Part shown: one piece after another, positions 51,247 to 61,200 of the stretch | How the letters are laid out: every line of letters starts with the position of its first letter | Position numbering within the stretch: the first letter of the stretch is position 1 | NCBI GenBank assembly: GCA_039105265.1 | Contig: JAPFFF010000011.1 | Coordinates: 4,588,001-4,652,000 of the forward strand | DNA from: Tritrichomonas musculus | Lineage: Eukaryota; Parabasalia; Tritrichomonadida; Tritrichomonadidae | Direction: 5' to 3' | Length of the DNA: 64,000 bases | Translations under genes and position numbers: made by a program | The notes under the pieces: generated by a model | Database searches by the model: none | What the model was told of the DNA's origin: nothing | Seen by the model: the letters and a program-made list of their open reading frames with translations, nothing else

Positions 51247-51435
51247 CTAAATTTTGGTAAAAGTATTTCTTTCAAATTTGCTTTTATAGTTTATTAATGA
51301 TGAACAACCAAAAAACATTTTATTTCCTATACTTAAAATTGTCGATGAAATCTGGATTTCTCTCAATGAGGAACATGGTTTAAATGCTTTAGTTTCAATC
51401 GATATTAATGAAGATGGTGAATCAAATGAAATCAT
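51247..51435 (-). pseudogene. BspA-like leucine-rich-repeat (LRR_5) fragment
   Basis: A 62-codon frame from an ATG at 51435 reads SSLREIQISSTILSIGNKMFFGCSSL. That is the 'CSSLxxIxIPSSVxxIGxxAFxxCSSL' pattern of Treponema BspA-type repeats, greatly expanded in trichomonads as surface and secreted proteins. Only about two repeats survive, with neither a signal segment nor a membrane anchor, so this is a relic. Confidence 0.65.
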
Positions 51436-51484
51436 AGATTAAAAATTGAATTAATATTTGGTCAAAAAAATTAAACTTTAAGAA

Positions 51485-52653
51485 TGAGTTTAACAGAGTC
51501 ACTAGAGCAAAAGAAAAGAATTTCTCCTGAAATTCCTGGAAGAAGAATCAAATGCAGAAGACAATTATGGAAATTTTGTTCAGTTTATCACAGATCAACA
51601 AATACAAGAAGATAAATATGAAATTAAATCATTAATACAAATGATTAATAAAATAAGTGACAACCACCAACGCGTTTTTAACTTTATTGAAAAAATCGAG
51701 CGAATTTTAAAATTACTCAAAGCAGATATTAACAAATACTTTACAAATTTAGAGAAGTTTGAACTTTTTGAGGGAAACAAAAGAATTCTTCTCTTTTTAA
51801 TTGAAGAAAAAATAATTACTATTGACGAAACCATTTTTTCGCGACTTGCAAGCGAAGAGAATAAAGCGATGAAATATATTGAATATTTTGGCCCAGAAAT
51901 CAAGGAAATTCTGACCGAAGAATTCGTTACTACCTATTTTAATAAGCACGAAGAACTCAAAAAAGAAGAAATTGTTAAAAGAATTCCAGAAGAAATTGGA
52001 GAAGAATTTTACGCCAAAAGGAAAATTGGAGAAAATGACAACAAATTGTGCGAATTGATTCGCCAGAAGAAAGCAACAGACTTTATTGTTTATGTTAATT
52101 TAAATAATATTCGGCTTCAGTGTTATGTTGAAGAATCAATTTTTGAAACTAATTCATTTTTAATTACTGATGAAAACGACAAATCAATTAAAAAAGTGAA
52201 ACTTATTGAATACGCTGCATTTTTTGAATCGAATGAAAGCATTAATTACATGAAAATGAATAAAGTTGAACTAATACCAAGCTTGTGGTTATATACAGTG
52301 CATAGTAGTAATGCAGAACTTATCAAAGATCTCGAAGATAATCATGTTTTACCTCCAGATAATGATTATGAACAAGTTCTAAAAGAATCCATCAAATGTC
52401 ATCACAAAGATGTTGTAAATTACATCATTGACAATTTAATTAATGAAGAAGAGCTCAATAATAATATTGAGAATGATTATTATGGAAATCTTTATGAATA
52501 TTGTTTTAAATATTACAATTTTTGTTTCCTTCCAGATGTTGTAAAGACAACAAATTTGTTTTTTTTTTTTATTTATGTGAATATGGTCATTACACACTTG
52601 TCAAACATTATTTAGAACAAGAAAACATTAATATAAACGCAACAAATATTTAA
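51485..52653 (+). pseudogene. DUF3447/ankyrin family pseudogene
   Basis: The family's start is recognisable at ATG 51485 (MSLTESLEQKK). It is out of frame with the main body, which is open from about 51,512 to 52,615: NYGNFVQFITDQQIQEDKYE, then helical DUF3447-type sequence with IFSRLASEENKAMKYIEYF, GEEFYAKRKIGENDNKLCEL and LIEYAAFFESNESINYMKM. At 52,560-52,573 a long T-run precedes another frame change, after which LCEYGHYTLVKHYLEQENIN (the first ankyrin repeat) is readable. Trichomonads carry very large numbers of such genes, with a DUF3447 N-terminal half and C-terminal ankyrin repeats. This copy has at least two frame changes but most residues are intact, so decay is fairly recent. It leads straight into the repeat array at 52.74 kb. 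Confidence 0.75.
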
Positions 52654-52743
52654 AAAATCAATGTTTTAAATGAAATTCAAAAGATAATTTAATTTATCGG
52701 GTTGGAAATTTTACTCTTTAATGAAATTTATTCGCAACATTTT

Positions 52744-53606
52744 ATAGTACAGCACTAATTCTTTCGGCTGGAGAAGGTCATTTAGAAATTGTTCGAGAAT
52801 TATTATCACAAGAAAATATTGATATCAACAGCATAAATATTTGAATTATAAAATATTCAAGATGTTCAAATCTAATGTTTTCATGATATTTTAAATATTC
52901 AATCATTTTTGGAATTTTATTTGAACATTTAATGATACATAATTAATTTTAGCAGCATGTAAAGGTCATATAGAAATCGTTCGAGAATTATTATCACAAG
53001 AAAATATTGATATCAACATCAGAAATATTTGAATTATAAAATATTCATGTAATTCAAATCTAACATTTTCATTATATTTAAATATTCAATCATTTATGGA
53101 ATTTTATTTGAACATTTAATGACACAGCATTAATTTTTGCAGCATGTAATGGCCATTTAGAAATAGCTCGAGAATTATTATCACAAGAAAATATTGATAT
53201 CAATGTCAATAATATTTGAATTATAAAATATTCACGATGTTCAAATCTAATGTTTTCATGATATTTTAAATATTCAATCATTTATGGTGTTTTATTTGAA
53301 CATTTAATAATACAGCATTAATTTTAGCAGTAGATAAAGGCCATTTAGAAATAGTTCGAGAATTATTATCACAAGAAAATATTGATATCAACATCAGAAA
53401 TATTTGAATTACAAAATATTCATGTAATTCAAATCTATCTTTTTCATGATATTTAAATATTCAATCATTTATGGAATTTTATTTGAACATTTAATGACAC
53501 AGAATTAATTTTAGCAGCAATTAAAGGCCATTTAGAAATTGTTTGAGAATTATTATCACACGAAAATATTGATATCAACATCAAAGGCATTCGAATTATA
53601 TAAAGT
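52744..53606 (+). repeat. 188-bp tandem array: one ankyrin repeat plus about 90-bp spacer, five copies
   Basis: The word ACAGCATTAATTTTAGCAG and its variants recur at about 52,748, 52,936, 53,123, 53,311 and 53,499, a period of 187-188 bp. Each unit holds about 98 bp coding one ankyrin repeat (TALILxAxxGHLEIVRELLSQENIDINxxNI). About 90 bp of conserved stop-containing spacer follows, which starts TTGAATTATAAAATATTC and ends TTTATTTGAACATTTAATGA. The spacer is as well conserved between copies as the coding part. It does not begin with GT or end with AG, so it is not a typical intron. Confidence 0.85.
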
Positions 53607-54078
53607 TTGACTAGTTTTATAATAATCAAACTTACATAAATAATAATAATAATAAAAAACATGTTTTTGTATTTCATGTTTTCTGAGGAAAAACAATAAT
53701 TGCAAAATTAAACAGCCTATCGATAAAATTTGATAAAAAAATTTGTTCTTAATATCATTTTGTAAGTCTTCTTCTTTAATAAAGTTATTAAAGATATAAA
53801 TTAATATTTCATTGTAATAGCATTTAATCCTTTCACTATGAATTGATGGTGGAACATGGTTTTCTATTTGTACATTTCGACTGAGAAATGCAAAATATCA
53901 CATATTTGAAGTCAATTGAATTCAACACCTTTAAGTTGCATGCATTTTATATAGTCAATAGAGCCAAAAAATGATACATATTCAATCAATATAATGTTAT
54001 AAATCAATCGAGCTATTTCTTCACTATCATTCAAAAGAAGATTTGGCTTTTCATTGAAATCTTTTCAATAATAAATTA
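53607..54078 (-). pseudogene. Left part of a second, minus-strand DUF3447 relic
   Basis: The minus strand from 54,078 down to about 53,850 encodes DUF3447-type sequence: LLLNDSEEIARLIYNI, then LIEYVSFFGSIDYIKCMQLKGVEFN. The latter parallels LIEYAAFFESNESINYMKMNKVEL in the pseudogene at 51.5 kb. Its N-terminal side lies on the other side of the transposon at 54,079-55,800. From 53,607 to 53,850 no coding-like sequence is seen. Confidence 0.6.
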
Positions 54079-55800
54079 CAGTAGTGTTTTTAATATGGTA
54101 ACGGTATTTAAAGTGGTAACGCTTTTTTTTTAGAAAAAAAATTTAAAAATACAAAATTTAATTTTTTTCAACATAAAACAGAGTTTATTTAAATTAAATT
54201 TTATAATAATATTTACCATTATTTATATGATATTAATCACAAGGTTGTGTATCTATCTGTCTCAAATCACCAAAGTTTTTCGTCAACCAATTTAAAAAGT
54301 TAAAATCAAATTACTTCATTACCTTTTTAAAATTTTTGATATTTTCTTATATAATTAGTTTAGCATCTATTCATCATTCATAATTTATTCATCATTTAAT
54401 TATAAATGATAAATGCTTTCTTTTGAAAAATAAAAATTATTTAAAAAATGTAACCATTTTCATAAGAGTTTATACAAAATAAAAAATTCTTATGAGTGCT
54501 TTTGATTATTTCCTTAAATCCTTTTTATATTTGATTGTATATTAGAAGAATTTTATTATTTTACTATACTATTTACTTTTAACTCAAGCATAATGCTTTT
54601 TATAGGTCAAATGAATATGCTTTGAATGGCTCAAAATAAATTGAATTATAACCTAAATTAGAAGATTGATCAATTTATCTTTATTATATAAATATATAGT
54701 TTATTGCGCTGTATTATTAAAATAATAATATAAAAGTAATAATCTATACTAGAAGTTTCCTATTCTTATAATGATCTCAAAAACTGAAAAATACATAGTT
54801 GTAAGCAAAAAAATTTCATAATTTTTCTCTTTCTCACCAAAAAGAATCAAAAGGATGTAATATCGAATTTTAGTTCGATATTATATCAATTCAATGATTT
54901 TGATAATAAAAAACGATGAATTATCTAATGATTATAATATGATTATTTTTTCTTTAAAAATCGAATTTGAAAAAGTATCAATGAAATTTATTAATGAAAT
55001 AAATATGTATATAAAATGCTGAAACATAAGAGATAAAAATTGTCCAAAAAAAACAAAATTTGAATATTTTTTTTGCTGTTCGTTTATAATTTTTGGACGT
55101 TTATCAATTAATGAAGATAAACCATTATCTTGTGCAAAACATATTATCTTATTGCATTATATCAATATATAAATATGTTTTAATAGTTTTTAACTAATTT
55201 TTAATTTGTAATTTCAGTAATCTGTTATGTTGTCGGGATAAAGATAGCACAAAATAGAAAGATGATGAAAAAGTTCTCTCAATAAGTCTCAGAATGAAAA
55301 TCAACTCTGACTTCTAATAAGTTAAATACATCTTTAAATGCAAATATGTTTTTATAAATATTATTTATAAATAACAGTAGTTTATAGATAAATGAATCAA
55401 TTCTTTATCATGAAAAGTAAACGGTCACCAAAAAATCAAAGATTTACTCGTTTTTATAGTCAATAATTTTATTTTTACAAATTTAATTAATAATTATTAA
55501 TATTCTCATAATATATAATATGTTTATATTCTTAAATAAAATATTACTTTGATGTACATGTTTATAATCATGCTTTAATTTTTTTCATTGATTGACGAAA
55601 AACTTTGGTGATTTGAGACAGATAGATACACAACCTTGTGATTAATATCATATAAATAATGGTAAATATTATTATATAATTTAATTTAAATAAACTCTGT
55701 TTTATGTTGAAAAAAATTAAATTTTGTATTTTTAAATTTTTTTTCTAAAAAAAAAAGCGTTACCACTTTAAATACCGTTACCATATTAAAAACACTACTG
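54079..55800. mobile_element. TA-flanked inverted-repeat transposon, Tc1/mariner-like ends, non-autonomous
   Basis: A 1,722-bp element bounded by TA on both sides (54,077-54,078 and 55,801-55,802). It begins CAGTAGTGTTTTTAATATGG and ends in its reverse complement. The terminal inverted repeats run 54,079-54,286 and 55,592-55,800, about 208 bp each. I see only about two differences (one T in a homopolymer and one substitution). CAGT ends plus a TA target duplication are typical of Tc1/mariner elements. The roughly 1.3 kb between the repeats is extremely AT-rich and has no frame longer than about 60 codons, so it carries no transposase. The near identity of the ends says the insertion is recent. 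It interrupts a minus-strand DUF3447 relic. Confidence 0.88.
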
Positions 55801-55802
55801 TA

Positions 55803-56110
55803 TATTGATTGAATATGTATAATAAATTTATAACATTGATTGAATATGATAATTCTTTTCATTTTTAAATTTAGATTTTTGCTGTTATATTTTTCAATGA
55901 TTTCTTCTTCTTTTTTTTATTTTCAATAATAAATTTTTCATTTTTTAAATTTAGATTTTTGCTGTTATATTTTTCAATGATTTCTTCAGTGAGAAATGGT
56001 TTGATTTCTGGGAAAAAATATTCTGCATATTTCTTTTTATATTCATCACTCATAATTTGTTTTAAAATGATTTCATCATTTTCCATCATTTTTATCTTCC
56101 TACTCAACTG
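55803..56110 (-). pseudogene. Right part of the minus-strand DUF3447 relic, with local duplication
   Basis: The minus strand 56,107-55,871 reads KYAEYFFPEIKPFLTEEIIE, matching KYIEYFGPEIKEILTEEF in the pseudogene at 51.5 kb, so it is the N-terminal half of the same family. A segment of about 50 bp (TTTTCATTTTTTAAATTTAG onwards) is present twice, at about 55,857-55,911 and 55,936-55,988. The flank next to the transposon continues the sequence found at 54,078 on its other side. There is no ATG at the expected start. Confidence 0.65.
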
Positions 56111-56201
56111 TTATTATCATTAATTTTGGTTTATAAACCGTAATAATGCTTTAAATTCATTATTTATTGCTTTGTGATGAGTTTAACTAATATATCATAT
56201 A

Positions 56202-57093
56202 GGTCATTCAATAAGTTCGTAACTGGCACTTTTTTCCACATGTAGATATGATATAAAATATTTATTTATATATATATAAGCATTTCATCAATATCTATAT
56301 ATTTATTATTTTCGATTTTTGTTTAATTTATTATTCAGTACTTTTAAGAGATTTTTTTCAGTTTTAGGCTGAAAAATGATTATTGAATTTTTGTGGTATT
56401 TACTCAATGCATGAAATACTTTTCATTTATCCGAATATTGATATAGGTAATATGCATGCACTATTATTATAATTAATTATAAAATTGATAAATCATTAAC
56501 CAATGGTTTTGAAAATATCTAAATAAAAATGTTTCAATAAAAAAATCCAATGATTTTGAACTTTTTTGGCTATTTTTTTTCAAAAATTTGAATATATATA
56601 TATATTTAGAAATATATAACAATTACTTTTCATTGATTTTTTATATACATATATATTAAATCAATGTCTTATTAATTTATATATTTTTTTTATGAATCTT
56701 TTGAATAAGGCTTCAAACCATAGATTCTTTTGAAAAAGTAAGGCTTAACGTACTTTAACGGATCATAACGTATGCATATTGAGCCATATATAATTTTTAT
56801 GTTTGGATAAACATAATTTGGAATGTTTCCAAAAATATATCTATTTGACAATTTTTTTTATCATTCATATGATTTGAACTAAATATTTTTATATCTCCTT
56901 TGATATTCCAAAAAATGAAAATTTAAAAGTAATAAATTTTAAATACACAACAACTCAGTGAATATTAGTTATAATAGCAAACTATTTTAGCAAAATATAG
57001 AGTATCGTTCATATATTATAATTATTATATTTATTATTTGAATAATCATTTCTACTTTCTAAAAAGTAGAAGTTACGAACTTATTGAATGGCC
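56202..57093. mobile_element. Second TA-flanked inverted-repeat element, 892 bp, non-autonomous
   Basis: GGTCATTCAATAAGTTCGTA at 56,202 onward is repeated inverted at 57,071-57,093 (23 bp, one T/C mismatch). TA dinucleotides flank both ends (56,200-56,201 and 57,094-57,095). The TA target and short ends fit a Tc1/mariner-type MITE. The inside is AT-rich with no coding-like frame. The terminal repeat differs from that of the element at 54.1 kb, so they are separate families. Confidence 0.75.
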
Positions 57094-57400
57094 TATATTT
57101 CTCTTTTGCATTCTGAATATTTTTCATTTTTTCCAACGAATTCTTCATTATTTATTTATATAACAAGTTAAAAAATAATCCAAATATTAATTTTTATGCT
57201 CGAACATATATATGAAAAGAAAGAGCGAATTCATTATCATGACAATATGGTACATTTCTTAAAATAATAATAACTAAGAATAAAATCTATAAAGTTTCAA
57301 TGAAATCGCATTTTAACAATGATTACATTAAATATTGAAAGAGTGAAATTGATCTATTTTATTTGCATAAATAGGTAAGTAATATAATAAATAAATAAAT
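57094..57400. other. AT-rich spacer, no gene seen
   Basis: About 300 bp between the MITE and the BspA-like fragment. Nothing was recognised. Confidence 0.5.
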
Positions 57401-57631
57401 TTATTTGTTTTTCAACTCTAGTTCCAAATTGAAAAGATGTTTTTGTAATTTCAGCACGATACGGCCAGTAAAAGAGTGCCCCTTTATTGATTTCACCGAT
57501 GAAGGAATGGACACATCGGAATGTGAAGAATATTTACTTTCAAAGATGAAATTTTTCACCAATGATATACAATTATAAAAAGCATTGAATCCAATTGTCT
57601 GCAATGATGAAGACAAAAACACATTTTTCAT
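57401..57631 (-). pseudogene. BspA-like leucine-rich-repeat (LRR_5) fragment
   Basis: A 76-codon frame from ATG 57631 with VFLSSSLQTIGFNAFYNCISL and DVSIPSSVKSIKGHSFTG, two LRR_5 repeats of the BspA type. The rest of the usual long repeat domain is missing on both sides, so this is a relic. A tract of about 18 T abuts its 5' end. Confidence 0.65.
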
Positions 57632-58252
57632 TTTTTTTTTTTTTTATTTTTTAAAACAGAGCTAAATGAAAACATAGGAAATAATCATAATTTGAATAAA
57701 CGGAAACAAATTAAGAAAAAGCTAGCAAATTGAGTTAATAGTAGCGAAATGAATAAATTGTAGTGAAAAAAGACAAGATTTAAAAAAGAAATTGAGGTTA
57801 AATCTTAGAAAATAATCAATTGTGTTCAAAATAAATGTTCTCTAAAAAAATAATTAACAATAATGTGACTTTATGATATTTAATACACTTCATTCTGATC
57901 ATTCAAAATTTTACTGTTTCCTTAAGCATTCACCTTTGATTAAAATATTTTTCTTTCTTACTATAATTTTACTGATTACCAAATTTTTTAAAAATTACTA
58001 ATTTTTTTTTTTTTTTTTTTTACAGATGCTGCACAAATTTATTACATCTTTAAACATGCATCTTTTTGATAAAAATCTTTGAAATATTTTTGTAAAGTTA
58101 TTCCCAAAAAGATAAGTCGCCTTATTTAAAAAGTTCAACTTTTTAATAGAATTTCTATAAAGACACTTTTGAAAGTGAGGTATAGTTTTTAAAATCATTG
58201 AAAAAAAAAAAAAAAGTTCTTTTATAAAACATATTAAATAAGAATATAAACT
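57632..58252. other. AT-rich spacer with homopolymer runs
   Basis: No supported gene. A minus-strand frame at 57,998-58,198 (66 codons, basic, YLFGNNFTKIFQRFLSKRC) has protein-like composition but no motif I can name; it may be a degraded fragment. T-runs of about 19 (58,003-58,021) and an A-run (58,200-58,215) bracket it. It precedes the 3' end of the VWA gene. Confidence 0.4.
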
Positions 58253-61200
58253 TTATTTGTTTGCCATTGCAGTTAATATATCATTATTAAATACATTGCT
58301 ATATTTACCTTTCGAGAAATCGATTAAAACATTCATTTTCCTTTCGAAATCAGGATCAAATTCTGCATTATCTGCCAAAATTCTATTTTTCATATTTACA
58401 AGTTTTTCTTCTATCTTAGGATTAGCTTCCATTCCCATCATCCTTGATTTAACTACTTGGAAGATAGAATTAAAGTTCATAAAGAATTTACCACGAGTGT
58501 CAATTTGATCAATTTCATTGAACACTTCAATATCTTCAGGTGAAACAACGTCGAGAACTTGAGGCACTTCAGGATCATCGCTGTGAGGGTGATACAGATA
58601 AATTCTACTTGGAACTTCTTCTTTTTGAAAGATAGTTCCAATTGAGCAATTGTTACCAACTGTTCCAACAATGTAAGTGTCAACAATGTCAAAAATAATA
58701 TTGTTATTATGAATGAAAGGCACACATTCTTGAACATCACCTTGACTTATTTCACCATCAGTAACAATAATGAGATGTGGTGCTTTTTTCCCAGTTTCTT
58801 GAATTGTTCGAAGAAAAGCAAGTGGATAAGTTCCACCATAACCTTCTTTGTTTTCCCAAATTTGTTTAATTGTTTGATAATCAGACCATTTTGCTTGATG
58901 ATCCCAAAGCAGAATCAAGTCGCCTGCCTTGTATTTATTGAAGATCTTTTGTAAAATATGATGATAATAAGTTTCTTTATAAATTGAACCAGAAATATCA
59001 ACAGCAAAGAGAGTTTGTAAATTCTTGATTCTTTGTTCAAGTCTTTCAACTTTCTCTTCTTTAGGAACCTTCTTGTAAGGATAGTTGCCATTCAAAAGCG
59101 GAGTTGGATCGAAATTGAATCCTTTAGGACGATATTCTTCTGGTTTCACGTGGTAGAAGGAAAGAGAATTCTCTAATTGCGCCGTAAAAGCTGCAATGTT
59201 TTGAATGTACTGAAAAGTACCATCGGAAGAAATGTTGGTGAAGAACTTGGTGTAGCCACAATCAATGATAATGTCGCCAGTGTGATTCGATGGATCTGCT
59301 GGATAGAAGAGTGCACTTATACCACCTTTAGAGTCTCGCATGAAAGGAATGAAAGGCTTGTATTGATCGGGATCATAATCAACAAATGAAATAGTTTCTC
59401 CTTCATACAATTTTTTAAGGTTATGTGACAAACTACTTCTCGTTCCGTACAAATTACTTGTATGATAGAATTCTTGTGGCTTTGGTAAATTTTTATCTTC
59501 AGTACCAAGAAGAGTTAGTTTTCCTTCATGATTTCCATGAAGTCTAAGTTTTGTTTTAATTGAAGGTTCACGACTTCCGTCGTCATTAATTCTTCCAGGA
59601 ATCGTAATTGTTTCCAAGAACAAATTTGTTTGTACAAAGAATGGCTCACCTTCAGCAAGCATAACAACAGCACCACCATTTTCCCAGAACAATTTCAAGC
59701 ATTCATTAAAAGCAATGATATGTTGTGGATTTTTTCCATTAGGAATGATTGGATAATCCCATCCATTAATGACCCAACAAGCATAATAAATACAGTTTCC
59801 ATCTTTATCTTTCTTCATTAATTCTTCCATTCCTGCATCATAATCTTCAACTACAACAATGTCAATTCCAAAGAATTCAACTGCCTTTTTAACACAAAGA
59901 TCGCTATCTTTATCAGGGCCAGTTGACAAGTATTTTTTATTAACTTTCAAACTTTCTTGTAAGTTAAAGTCACAATTATACAACATTAAAATTAATATCT
60001 TTTGACCTTTGAAACAATTGGCAACATACATTTCAGTGTTCTTTCCTGTAGGATTATCTACAACTTCATTGTAATCTGTACCTGCAAACTTCTCTTCATT
60101 ATAATAGTCAGAATAAGCATCCATTGCACATGGCGTTTTGAATAATTTTTCTTTTAGTTCTTTAAACATTGGATGCTTCTCATACTCTTCAAATTGGTTC
60201 AAGACAGAACAGAGCTCTTTCAATTTAGATAGGGGCGGAAACAGTGGCTTGATAACTTTTAATTCATCTGGATTTTCATCACCGAAAAGACATGAAATTG
60301 CAATGATAATTTTTTCAGGATTAAGAACAACAATAGACTGCGAAAAGAGATCTTTAATGCCGATTGGATAAATGCCAATTCCAATTCCAATCACGTTTAT
60401 TCCACATCGAACTGCTAAACTGACTTGATTTTTAATCTTCTGTTTTCGAGCAGCCATGTAAAGACCATCAGTAAGAACGAAAAGAAGACTTGTTCTTTCA
60501 GTGCCTCTCATTCTATGAAGATCGTAAGCGGCATGAATTGCTGCTTCTAAGTCACAGTTGGGTGAAACATCTTGTGAAAAGTGAGAGAATAAAGCTGGCC
60601 AAATTGCTGACTTTTCACTTAGTGCATAAACAGAAGGAACATCGCTACAGAGGACAATTGGACTTTCCTTTGTTGAAAGAAGAACATCAACACATGGAAG
60701 TTCAACAGATGAAAGTGCACAAAGAAGACAAATGACGGTCTTTAATGAATTGACAGTTGTGACAAAATTAAAACATGATAACGAAGCATCAATTACAACT
60801 GTCACTCCATAATTACGAACTAATCCTCCTTTCTCTTCGAGATAGATAAGTGGATCAGGAACAGGATTAATTAAGTTGAGAACAAGTGCGGTTATATCAA
60901 AGTCTGTTCCAGTACTTGATAAAACTGTCTGTGATGCTTTATTAGGCTTGAAAATAGTCTCCAATTGTGATCTAAAGATATTCTTAAGTCTGTTTAATGT
61001 TTGATGAATGTATTTCTGGAAATTATCATGATATTTAGCATCAACGTTACAAGAAATGATTTTCCCTGTTTTTCCACGAAATTGTGTAATGTTAACTTTA
61101 TCTAGTTGAAGCTTATTAGTGTCTCTATTCGAAGAATCATTCTTTTCAATATTGACATAAATTGATTTTTTAATATCTTTAGAAGTGTTCAAGTTAATAA

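Noticed and set aside
52744-53606. Ankyrin array read as exons with introns
   Set aside because: The spacers do not start with GT or end with AG and lack the trichomonad 3' splice consensus. A tandemly amplified decayed unit fits better.
54287-55591. Search for a transposase inside the 1.7-kb inverted-repeat element
   Set aside because: Both strands are full of stops and no D,D(34)D/E-like motifs are visible, so it is called non-autonomous.
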